A stretch of DNA of 42,598 nt, from assembly GCA_903855705.1 (NCBI GenBank), contig CAINZT010000023.1, positions 1-42,598 of the forward strand. Direction: 5' to 3'. A program made the translations under genes and the position numbers. Below are positions 34,756 to 42,267 of this stretch, piece by piece; position 1 is the stretch's first letter; each line of letters starts with the position of its first letter. This DNA is from an uncultured Synechococcus sp. (GTDB taxonomy: Bacteria; Cyanobacteriota; Cyanobacteriia; PCC-6307; Cyanobiaceae). The notes under the pieces are model-generated. The model worked only from the letters and a program-made list of their open reading frames with translations. It was not told the DNA's origin and searched no databases.

Positions 34756-35859
34756 ATGGCAAATTCCAAGCCTGGCTTCAATTTCAAGGCGATTGGCTTC
34801 GCCCTGCTCTGGCAGAGCTACTGGCTGCCCGTGCTCCTGATCGTGGCCCATGACCAGTGGCTACAGGTGCGCCAGTTGCAGCCGCCGGACCATCGCCAGC
34901 AGCAGCCCGTTCCGGCCCCCACCCAGGCCAAGGCCGAGACACCCCTAGCCAGTCTCCTGGCCGCCGATCCCCCTTCCGCCGAATCCCTACCCGTGGTCGC
35001 TGCCGATGTCCGGTCGGTGCCGACAGGCTCTGGCACGGCAAGTCCGGGGACGGCCTCCCAGGCAGGGGCCGCTGCCGTGACACCAGCCCAGGTCACGCCC
35101 CTAACCAAGGGCAACGGCCCCTTGCGCAGCGCCACCTTGGTGGCTACTTCCCAGCCCCTGCGCGGCCCAGCCCTGGTTGGTCAAAGGCCCGCCGCCGATT
35201 CTCGGTCAGCCCAGATCCTTGCTGCCCAGCGTCGCCCCTCCCCTCGGCTTGAGACCCGGGCCCCCGCGCTCGTGCCCCAGCTCCGGTCTGGGCGGCCCAA
35301 CCTGGCCCTGGTGTCGGGGGTGGATCGCATCAGTCCGGTGTTGCGGCAGTTCTCCGGCTCGGAACTGCTGGGGGGAGCCTTGACCCTGCAGCAACCGAAC
35401 CAGGAGGCCATGTCACCCCTGGCCCGGGCTGAGCAGGCCCGGCTGGCCCAATCGGGCGACCCCCTAGCCCCCGTGCCCGCCCGTTGGCGCGAACCGATGC
35501 GCCGAGAGTTGCGCGACCTGGGGGCGGCCCGCCTGAGCCAGGCGCGGGTGGTGCACGTGCCATCGGAGCGCATCACCCACACGGTCGTGCTGCCCCTGGC
35601 CATGCAACACGACGGCAGCATTGATGCCCTGGTGGCCAAAGATCCCGCCGTCCCCGACCGTGATCTCAGGGATTGGGCTTCCCGTCAGGCGACACCGGCC
35701 CAGGGCAGCGTCCAACCGGTGGTGCTCCATCTCCACCCCTTGCCCAAAAGCGCTGTCACCGCCAGGGTGACGCTTCCAGCCTCCACGCCAGCCCCCGGGC
35801 CTGCCGTTGCCGATGCTCCAGCGGCCAAGGGGCCCGATGTGCCAGGGAGCCTTCCTTAG
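34756..35859 (+). CDS. Pro/Ala/Gln-rich single-pass membrane protein, unknown family
   Basis: A 367-residue product from ATG at 34756 (TTG at 34741 would add 5). A membrane helix lies at about 13-31 (FALLWQSYWLPVLLIVAH). The rest is low-complexity Pro, Ala, Gln and Arg sequence, probably disordered and extracytoplasmic, with a few ordered-looking blocks (ERITHTVVLPLAMQHDGSID). It begins 11 bases after the Wza-like gene, so it is likely a co-expressed export or cell-wall-spanning accessory protein. The gene's 3' end and following bases recur in diverged form at 38141-38296. Confidence 0.75.
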   Translation: MANSKPGFNFKAIGFALLWQSYWLPVLLIVAHDQWLQVRQLQPPDHRQQQPVPAPTQAKAETPLASLLAADPPSAESLPVVAADVRSVPTGSGTASPGTASQAGAAAVTPAQVTPLTKGNGPLRSATLVATSQPLRGPALVGQRPAADSRSAQILAAQRRPSPRLETRAPALVPQLRSGRPNLALVSGVDRISPVLRQFSGSELLGGALTLQQPNQEAMSPLARAEQARLAQSGDPLAPVPARWREPMRRELRDLGAARLSQARVVHVPSERITHTVVLPLAMQHDGSIDALVAKDPAVPDRDLRDWASRQATPAQGSVQPVVLHLHPLPKSAVTARVTLPASTPAPGPAVADAPAAKGPDVPGSLP

Positions 35860-35914
35860 CTCTGGCCTGGCGCCAGGATCGGTAGTTGCGGCCTCCGCGC
35901 TGGCTGAAGTCAAC
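35752..35914 (+). repeat. Direct repeat, copy 1 (3' end of the Pro/Ala-rich gene plus downstream)
   Basis: From the codons for AVTARVTLPAS to GCTGAAGTCAAC past the stop, this segment has a diverged copy at 38141-38296 in the same orientation. Shared blocks include GTCACCGCCAGGGT, CCTGCCGTTGCC and CTGGCTGAAGTCAAC. It contains a CCTGGCGCCAGG palindrome (35866-35877), reduced in the other copy. Confidence 0.75.
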
Positions 35915-36016
35915 TTCTAGTGGACTGCTCTCGATTCCGGGGGTGTGGCCTCGTCTGGCGGCGGTGTAGGGAGCTGGAGAATGGACCCATAACTAGGAGC
36001 TGATCGAGTTAATGGT

Positions 36017-36048
36017 CTACATGTGCTGCATACATGCAGCACATGTAG
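36017..36048. promoter_or_regulatory. 32-bp operator-like palindrome upstream of the LysR-like gene
   Basis: CTACATGTGCTGCAT-AC-ATGCAGCACATGTAG: two perfect 15-bp arms with a 2-base centre, 35 bases before the regulator gene. Its size, A+T-balanced arms and position favour a binding site for a dimeric or tetrameric regulator, plausibly the adjacent protein acting on its own promoter. A terminator is less likely because no T-run follows. Confidence 0.6.
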
Positions 36049-36097
36049 CTCGTTCATGCTGTTTGTTCTAAAATTTTGAGGTGTGGTCCAGTCGGTA

Positions 36098-36976
36098 ATG
36101 CTTTCCCAGGAGGAGCTGGAATCCTTTGACTGGTTGCAGTGGCTAGGCACGGGAGCCCTTGCTGCCCAGCAGCTCTGCTGCAACCAAGCGACGGTGTCCA
36201 GGCAAGCAATCCATGTGCAAAAGACGCTTGGAATCAGGCTTCAACGCCAGCCTGGCGGTAGTTATGGCATTTCAGGCGACGATCGCCTGCTGAGGCTTGA
36301 GCGCCAGGTCCACCAAGTGGCCCGCCTCCTGGGCCGTCGGCCCATGCGGTTGCATCTCATGACGGGCAAGGGCCATTTGCCTAAGGAACTCCCCCATGGT
36401 TGGTGCGCCAATCCTCCCAGTCGGCTTGAGGCCCACGTCGATGGGGCTGCGCTTTTGGATAGCTATGTGCTCGATGCATGCATCATGCAGCGCCACCAGG
36501 TGGAAATATTGGATTCCCGGCGTTTTTGCGTGATCAAACTATTGAGATCACCGCTGTATTTGGTGTGTCATGGTTCCCATGAGCTTAGTTGCGATAAGGG
36601 GATTGCCGCTGCTGATCTGGCCAGTCAAGCCCAGTTGATTCATCTCAATATTTTACCTGTAGCCACCCGCTTGGCCACGGAACAGCTGCATGCGAGTTTG
36701 CTGGGTGAACAAGCACAAGTTGCGGCTCAACCACAAAAGGCCGAGTATCTTGTTGAATGCCCCATCAAGGCGAAGGTCTTTTACGTCAATGCATTGGGCT
36801 TGGGCAAGGATGATCGTGTGTGTATTGATTTTGGCGTGAATTACACGACCAGCGACTATCTTGTCTGCCTGAGGGAGAACATGGAAGCCCCCGGTATCCA
36901 GTTGCTTTTGGATGGGCTGCGTTTGTCTTTGCAGGCAACGGCTGCCCGCCTTCCGCAATTGAGTTGCGCGTTGTGA
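36098..36976 (+). CDS. LysR-like transcriptional regulator
   Basis: A 292-residue protein from ATG at 36098; a GTG at 36083 would add 5. The N terminus has a winged-HTH pattern at about 12-50 (WLGTGALAAQQLCCNQATVS then RQAIHVQKTLGIRLQR), resembling LysR DNA-binding domains. From about 70 on, alternating beta/alpha blocks (RRFCVIKLLRSPLYLVCHGS) resemble a periplasmic-binding-protein fold sensor. Cys is more frequent than in the neighbours. The palindrome at 36017 lies just upstream. Targets are unknown; the polysaccharide genes are candidates by proximity only. Confidence 0.65.
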   Translation: MLSQEELESFDWLQWLGTGALAAQQLCCNQATVSRQAIHVQKTLGIRLQRQPGGSYGISGDDRLLRLERQVHQVARLLGRRPMRLHLMTGKGHLPKELPHGWCANPPSRLEAHVDGAALLDSYVLDACIMQRHQVEILDSRRFCVIKLLRSPLYLVCHGSHELSCDKGIAAADLASQAQLIHLNILPVATRLATEQLHASLLGEQAQVAAQPQKAEYLVECPIKAKVFYVNALGLGKDDRVCIDFGVNYTTSDYLVCLRENMEAPGIQLLLDGLRLSLQATAARLPQLSCAL

Positions 36977-37190
36977 TGGTTGCCTGGATCCAGTGGCAGG
37001 TGGGCAGGCGATGACGACTTCCTCCTGGTTTGAGGCCATCGGCTGCCCTTCTTGAATCAAAAATCAATCCGAGAGGACTCGGCTGAGAATTGTGCGGCAC
37101 AGATTTCTCACGGCATAGATGTCGTGACTACCTGCCGATTGATAAGGCACAGCCCTTTGGCTATCGAGCATCATCGTGTCTATTGAGTGA

Positions 37191-37910
37191 GTGGGCAATC
37201 TCTTGCGTTGTTATACACCGATAACAGTTACCACTCAGGATCAGGTCGGTTACGCCATCGTATTTTCCGACGGCGAAGGCCATCGTGCACGTGTAGGCAG
37301 TGTCAGATACACTATTTGCCCCGGTGCAGCCATCTTTATTCCGCAAGGGGTTGTGAAAGTCGAAGTGGAAACGGGTAATTGCGCTGGTATTGCCGTTGGT
37401 CTGACAACTGAATCTTTGAAGGAAGCTGTCAATTCTTGTAGGCCACTTGATAGCCATCATCATGATCAATAGGAGGCTTTACTTCGTCATCCAACCGTCT
37501 TCTCGCCGAGCCAGCATCCAGATAAGGCCCTGCTCAATCAATTCAAATCTCTTGTTGCACTGGTGGATAGTGCTATTGATAGCGATGGTCTCTTGCCAGC
37601 TTGCTTTCTCTTTGATGACTTGCTAGCAGCCCGCATTGCCGCGTTATTGTTGCAGGAATTGGGGTGGAATGAATCCGCACTCAATTATGAATATCTAGAT
37701 GGAATGGCTGATCCTCGCTTTGATGCCCTGATCGACTACATCCGCGATCATCTGGGCCTGACGCTACGCCTGACTGACCTCTCCATCCAAAGTGGCCTGT
37801 CCCGCATCCAAGTCGCCCAGGCATTCCGCCATCACTTCGCTTGCAGCCCCAAGAGATGGATTCAACTGGAGCGAGCCAAGGTGTTGAACAAGCAGTTCTT
37901 GGAAGGTTGA
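37191..37910 (+). pseudogene. Broken AraC-family regulator
   Basis: GTG at 37191 opens a frame (MGNLLRCYTPITVTTQDQVG...) with a cupin/AraC-binding-like section (ICPGAAIFIPQGVVKVEVE), ended by TAG at 37470-37472. The same frame then runs on without a shift through PTVFSPSQHPDKALLNQFKS to an AraC-type first helix-turn-helix (LRLTDLSIQSGLSRIQVAQA FRHHFACSPKRWIQLERAK) and stops at 37910 before the second helix-turn-helix. So one in-frame amber codon plus loss of the C-terminal DNA-binding half. Upstream, a GYRASSCLLSEWAIS segment in another frame may be displaced N-terminal coding. Two short separate proteins are the alternative. Confidence 0.65.
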
Positions 37911-38056
37911 AGCTTGCAGGCGGAGGTTTGCCCTGATTTGATCTTCCAATAGGGCCTCTTAAAGGCCATTGGAGCTAGTGATCATGATTCGACCCATAGA
38001 GAATCATCAGCGCAAGCAGTGAGAGGCCTGTCTGCAACTGGATGGGGTTGGGTGCC

Positions 38057-38182
38057 ATGGGCGCGCTGGTTTTGTTGTGGTCCAGCCTTGGGCTTGTAGC
38101 CGGCGGCAGCGGTGCGAGCTGGGCCATCAAAAAGGCCTTGGTTGTCACCGCCAGGGTCACGCTCCAAACGCCTGCCCCCTAG
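38057..38182 (+). other. 41-codon frame with hydrophobic N terminus in repeat copy 2
   Basis: ATG at 38057 reads MGALVLLWSSLGLVAGGSGA then SWAIKKALVVTARVTLQTPA P and stops at TAG. The second half matches the C terminus of the Pro/Ala-rich protein (VTARVTL). The first half is hydrophobic and of unknown origin. It is probably a fragment rather than a gene. Confidence 0.25.
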
Positions 38183-38296
38183 CCTGCCGTTGCCAATGCC
38201 CCAGTGGCGAAGGGGTCTGCTTCCCCAGGGAATCTTTCTTAGTTTAGGCCTGGCCAGAATTGGTGGTTGCGGCGATCGACGCTGGCTGAAGTCAAC
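38141..38296 (+). repeat. Direct repeat, copy 2 (diverged remnant)
   Basis: Diverged copy of 35752-35914. In the corresponding frame it reads VVTARVTLQTPAP, stop, PAVANAPVAKGSASPGNLS, stop, against AVTARVTLPASTPAPGPAVADAPAAKG in the intact gene. It is non-functional as coding sequence. The two copies bracket the regulator region. Confidence 0.75.
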
Positions 38297-38382
38297 CAGC
38301 AACAGGGTGGATAGGGGAGAGGTTATTAATACCAACCAGCTTTGTTGATGGGATCGATCTTTTGAAGCGGCCCAGGCTGAAC

Positions 38383-38413
38383 AAAAAACGCTGGTCGCTC
38401 AGGCGACCAGCGT
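38383..38413 (-). terminator. Rho-independent terminator of the VWA gene at 38464
   Basis: On the minus strand an 11-bp stem (CGCTGGTCGC paired with GCGACCAGCG plus one A-T pair, loop CTGA) is followed directly by six T's. It lies 51 bases past the stop, a textbook intrinsic terminator. Confidence 0.9.
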
Positions 38414-38463
38414 GGCAGTTTCCAACTCAGAACCGACCCAGGTCACTGGATCAAGCGGTTGCT

Positions 38464-39303
38464 TCAGGCCATAGCCGGCAGGTTGAGCTTGGCGAGGCTG
38501 ACGCGCTTACGTAGCCGGCCAGCCCAACCGAAGGCAGCCATTGCCCCGAAGACAGGCAAGGGACCCGGAGCGCCGGTGACTTCCCGTTGCAACTTGATGG
38601 TTGCAGCGTTCTGGAATTCAGTGAAGCCAGTCACGGTTTTGACAAAGGCGCCAGGTTTCGGAGTAATTACGTTATCGTTATAGTAATCGGTTACTCCTGT
38701 GGCGCCGAAGTCGCCTTCGATGGCGAGGGCGTTGATGTTGATGCCATTGCTGGCAGCATTGTTTCGGGCGGCTTGCACCGTTGCAACGTTGGTCACGTTA
38801 TCAATGCCATCGCTGGAGATGTCAATGATTTTGGTGGCCGAATCAAACAGGCCAGTGCTAATGGCGTTCTGAATCGAGGCCACGGCCGCATTGATGCCGC
38901 AGGACACACAGGTGTTGCCATTACCCTGGCGGGTCATGAGGGCTAGTTGGCCCGCAAAATTATCGACGCTGATGGCGTCGGTCAGATGGGTCCAGTCGAT
39001 CGCCAGTGGGGTACGGGCAATAGTGTCCCACTGGCCCACTGCCACGGCAATGCCGTTGGGTGAGGCGGCAATGTAGGACTTAATGGTTGGAGAAAGGAAG
39101 GCATTGGACCAACCCAGCCGTTGGGTGTCGTACTCGGCGGTGTTGATACTGCCGGACACATCGGTGGAGAGGAAGAGCATTTTGTCCACCGTTTGGGCCT
39201 GGGCGCTGCCGCCAAGTAGGGCCAGTTGCGCCATGCCGATGGCAGCACCGCCGAGGGCGATGGCACGCAGACGAGTTGTGAGAACTGAACGGGTCGATTT
39301 CAT
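38464..39303 (-). CDS. Secreted DUF1194/von Willebrand A-like protein with PGPLP exosortase-type tail
   Basis: A 279-residue protein (ATG at 39303; a GTG one codon earlier is possible). Signal peptide about 1-37 (GGAAIGMAQLALLGGSAQAQ). The VWA metal-site DVSGS is at 48-52, followed by DUF1194-like text (IDISSDGIDNVTNV, ALAIEGDF). The C terminus has PGPLP at 246-250, a hydrophobic stretch (VFGAMAAFGWAG) and LRKR, the layout of a PEP-CTERM sorting tail with PGP in place of PEP, then 12 extra residues. It is a likely client of the exosortase at 27687 and a surface adhesion or matrix protein. Confidence 0.88.
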   Translation of the reverse strand: MKSTRSVLTTRLRAIALGGAAIGMAQLALLGGSAQAQTVDKMLFLSTDVSGSINTAEYDTQRLGWSNAFLSPTIKSYIAASPNGIAVAVGQWDTIARTPLAIDWTHLTDAISVDNFAGQLALMTRQGNGNTCVSCGINAAVASIQNAISTGLFDSATKIIDISSDGIDNVTNVATVQAARNNAASNGININALAIEGDFGATGVTDYYNDNVITPKPGAFVKTVTGFTEFQNAATIKLQREVTGAPGPLPVFGAMAAFGWAGRLRKRVSLAKLNLPAMA

Positions 39304-39494
39304 CACAAGAAGGATGATGTGGGCCTCTCAAGATTAGATACTAGCTAGGGGAAAATTATGATTTGATTCCGATGGGCTGCAGATTTGGTGTTGGCTTTAG
39401 TGGCTGGTTTGGGCTGCTGAGGCTCGGGGCACTGGCCTATTGGTTGATGCTGACCTGGCTGGGGTTGGTCAGATGGTCCGATCCATGGCAGCGC

Positions 39495-40316
39495 TCAACT
39501 GTGGGGCGTCACTTCCCCCTTGTCATCGTCCGCCAGCCGTTGCCAGTAGCTGTCGTTTTGGGTGGCTTTGTTGGCACTCACCTCGGGGTTGCCGGCTGAA
39601 TTGCGCCCTCGCAATCTGGCGATTTTGGCGGGCAAGGGGGTGGCCACCCCCAGGTATAGGCAGGCCAACACCAGGGAGGAGAGGCCCAGGCGTGCCACGT
39701 TCTTGCCCATTAGGAGCTGGCGCCGTTGTTGCTCCTGGCGCACCTGCATCGACAGGCGTCCGTGGATGCGCTCCAGCAGCAGCCCCATCCCCTGTCGCTG
39801 GCTGACCAGGTCCGATCCGAGGCTCTCCAGGGCTGGCAGGCCCTTGGGCAGGGCCCCATAGATCTCCTGCAACTGGGCTTGGGATCCCGCTTGCTTCACC
39901 TTGGCCTGGATCTGTTCGAGCCCTTGCATGGAGGCCTGGGCGCCCCCTTGGGCACTTCCGGCTGGGGGATTGAGCATCGTCCAACTCGAGACGACCAGCA
40001 CCGGGATTAGCAGGGCATAGCCCGCGCCCGCAACCCCGGCTGCCCGCGTGCACCAGCGCAGGGCACCGGCAGGAACGGCACCGATTTCATCGATGCGGCT
40101 GGACAGAAACACCAGGCAAGTGGCTAGGAGTGCAATCGGTGACTGGCTGATGAGCACGTCGCTTATTTGTAATTGCCATAGGGGGGAGCCCGGGTTCAAT
40201 GGGATCGCCGCACTGAGGATCGTCAGCACAAAGATACTGAATAGGGCTACAGAAGCCCACCAGAGTATGCCAGCTAGTTGGGGGCGATTCTGGACAATGT
40301 TCGGGTTGCTAGCCAT
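39495..40316 (-). CDS. HpsJ-like membrane protein
   Basis: A 273-residue protein with four membrane helices at about 14-37, 55-73, 92-112 and 208-227. Between helices 3 and 4 is a Gln/Ala-rich helical loop (about 118-205), probably extracytoplasmic and coiled-coil. This 3+1 layout with a helical loop matches HpsJ-family proteins, named for hormogonium polysaccharide and also found beside cyanobacterial exosortases. The assignment rests on architecture and context. It lies between two putative exosortase clients on the same strand. Exact role unknown. Confidence 0.65.
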   Translation of the reverse strand: MASNPNIVQNRPQLAGILWWASVALFSIFVLTILSAAIPLNPGSPLWQLQISDVLISQSPIALLATCLVFLSSRIDEIGAVPAGALRWCTRAAGVAGAGYALLIPVLVVSSWTMLNPPAGSAQGGAQASMQGLEQIQAKVKQAGSQAQLQEIYGALPKGLPALESLGSDLVSQRQGMGLLLERIHGRLSMQVRQEQQRRQLLMGKNVARLGLSSLVLACLYLGVATPLPAKIARLRGRNSAGNPEVSANKATQNDSYWQRLADDDKGEVTPHS

Positions 40317-40493
40317 GCCGATAATCTAGTTTATGCTCGCAAATCCTATGGGATAAGCTAATGCTCTCTGGGCGTGGAATTGCTGCATCTCTGCAGCAAT
40401 GGTGTACTTGTGGGCGTTTGCTTTCTGTGGTAGAGCGGTGGCTTGCTTGTTGATTAGGTCGCTTGATCCAGGGCTGGTTAGGTTGATCAGAAT

Positions 40494-40521
40494 AAAAAAG
40501 CCCCGCTTTGTGGAGCGGGGC
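40494..40521 (-). terminator. Rho-independent terminator of the VWA gene at 40549
   Basis: Minus strand: GCCCCGC-TCCACAAA-GCGGGGC stem (7 bp) followed directly by six T's, 27 bases after the stop codon. A strong intrinsic terminator. Confidence 0.9.
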
Positions 40522-40548
40522 AAGGGGTTGATTCAAGTTGCTTTGGGT

Positions 40549-41745
40549 TCAGGTGGTCGTTGCCAAGGCGTCGCGCTTTTGAGTGCGCCGGCGCAGCTGC
40601 CGACTCCAGGCAAAGGCCGCGCTGGCACCTAGCAGGGGCAGGGGGCCTGGGACATGTTCACCATCGCGAACGATGATGTGATCCTGTTCGATCGCCCCTG
40701 CCACCCCCGGTGCTTCCACCGCGAAATTGTAATCACCGGCGGTCAGGCCCTTGATCGCCATGGTGATTTCGCGGGAGTCACCGCCGGTGACATTGTTGCA
40801 ACCGCTGGGACTGGTGCAGGCGAAGCTGATATCCAACCCGGCAGGAACGCCACCCACCACATCAAGGCTGATGTTCTGGGTAGAAGTGACTGAGCCGACA
40901 GCCGTTTCTACCGTGCTGAGGATCGAGCCGATTGAAACGGAGGCAAAGTTGTTGATCAGGGCCCCATTGGTTCCCAGGAAGTTGGTGAGGGTGCTGGCCT
41001 GGTCGCCTGCCTGGCCCCCATCGGTGAAGCTCTCATCAATTCCGCTGGTACCGGGTCCGCTATTGAGGGCCACGAGGGCCACCTTCTCAGTGCCAAGGAT
41101 CGATTTGATGTTGTCTAACGTGACCGTTTGTTGATGGGACGGCTGATCGCCGAACCACAGAACCACTTTGCGAGCCCCAGAGCGCCAGTCCACCGTTTCG
41201 CCACTGGTGCCGCAGAAGCCAGTGTTGGATCCCAGGCCTGGGCAGGTGGTAGCGCCATTTTTAACACCTTGCTGAAGCGCATAGAAGTTTGCTTCCGGGG
41301 TGTCACCTCCCCCACCGGCGCTCCAGCTGTTGATACCCGCTACCGCAAGGGGAGTGAGGGGGGTGCTTTTCTGCAGCACATCATAGGAGCTATTGAATGT
41401 TTCTCCTGACTCGGAGGGATCTCCGAAATAGCGAGCCACGGCAAACTGAGCGCCACTATAAGTGGCGCTCAGATTGGTCACCAACTGGTTGGCCACACTT
41501 TGAACATTGCCGATGACGCCACCCATGCTTCCAGTGTTATCGGCGAGAAACAGGAAGTCCACCAGGCCGCCACCGGCGTCGGTGACGATTGTTTTCACCA
41601 CCTTCACGGTGTCGCCAAGGGCGATCGACGCGTTGAAGATGGATGGGCTGATTGAACCGGCCATGGCCTGGCCAGGGCAGAAGGCCGCGGCGGCGGCGCA
41701 GAAGCCTCCGACTGCAACAAGTTTGTAGCCGTGAAGACGGGACAT
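40549..41745 (-). CDS. Secreted von Willebrand A-domain protein with PGPLP exosortase-type tail
   Basis: A 398-residue protein. Signal peptide about 1-29 (GFCAAAAAFCPGQAMA). The VWA domain begins near 62 (VDFLFLADNTGSMGGVIGNV) with metal-site DNTGS at 69-73. A beta-rich section follows (ISLDVVGGVPAGLDISFACT), then a C-terminal tail with VPGPLPLLG (365-373), hydrophobic ASAAFAWS and RQLRRR. The tail has the same layout as in the protein at 38464. A Ca/Mg-dependent adhesive or matrix protein anchored through the exosortase is the likely role. It has its own terminator, so it is a separate transcript. Confidence 0.9.
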   Translation of the reverse strand: MSRLHGYKLVAVGGFCAAAAAFCPGQAMAGSISPSIFNASIALGDTVKVVKTIVTDAGGGLVDFLFLADNTGSMGGVIGNVQSVANQLVTNLSATYSGAQFAVARYFGDPSESGETFNSSYDVLQKSTPLTPLAVAGINSWSAGGGGDTPEANFYALQQGVKNGATTCPGLGSNTGFCGTSGETVDWRSGARKVVLWFGDQPSHQQTVTLDNIKSILGTEKVALVALNSGPGTSGIDESFTDGGQAGDQASTLTNFLGTNGALINNFASVSIGSILSTVETAVGSVTSTQNISLDVVGGVPAGLDISFACTSPSGCNNVTGGDSREITMAIKGLTAGDYNFAVEAPGVAGAIEQDHIIVRDGEHVPGPLPLLGASAAFAWSRQLRRRTQKRDALATTT

Positions 41746-42267
41746 CGGTTCATGCGAATCGAAAGCCAGCTAAGATTAATTCTTTAGGTGATAATTTCAT
41801 GCCGCAAAAAGGCAGCTTTTTCTTGTTGGGCCTGCGTCATTTTGCTGGGCGTTGCTGCACCGTTGCGGCCTTGATTTGAACCTGTCGCCAGGGCTCCTTC
41901 GGCTCGTGCCAGCCGCCCGGCTCCGCGCTTCCGTCAGGGCTCGCCTAGGCCATGTCGTCGCTGAAGTCCGTGATCACTTCGCCGTTGAAGAACGTAACCG
42001 ATTCTCAGGACCTAGAAATTATTGCTATGACTGAGTTTTTTGAATATGACACCTCGATCTCATAGTTCAAAGAGTTCAAAAGACAACCTCCGGGACTGGG
42101 TTTTGGACAGGTGGTTTGACCAGGGTTCAAAGGATTGGTCGCTTCTCCTGCGTTCAGAAACCCAAGCGTTCCGGTCACTGACCCAAAACCCGGTCTGGAA
42201 CTGCGATTTGAGTGCCAAAAAGGGGGTATGGGTCTTAAGTTCCGGAACCCACTGAGTTTCCGAACAA
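41746..42267. other. 522 bases without a convincing gene; possible recombination-site repeats
   Basis: The left part (to about 41850) is A+T-rich and probably holds the promoter of the minus-strand VWA gene. The middle, 41880-42000, shows no coding signal. The right part has repeats near the recombinase: three GTTCAAA copies (42065-42140), an inverted pair GGGTTTTGG (42098-42106) / CCAAAACCC (42183-42191), and the palindrome GTTCCGGAAC (42239-42248). Such dyads could be recombinase binding sites. Confidence 0.35.

Noticed and set aside
37982-38335. 117-codon minus-strand frame over repeat copy 2
   Set aside because: It is the antisense of the degenerate repeat; similar antisense text occurs opposite copy 1.
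39363-39599. Plus-strand 78-codon hydrophobic frame
   Set aside because: It overlaps the 3' end of the HpsJ-like gene and has no start signal or family pattern.
42040-42255. 71-codon plus-strand frame before the recombinase
   Set aside because: The complementary strand is equally open across the same palindromic repeats and no family is recognised; it is better explained as repeat DNA.
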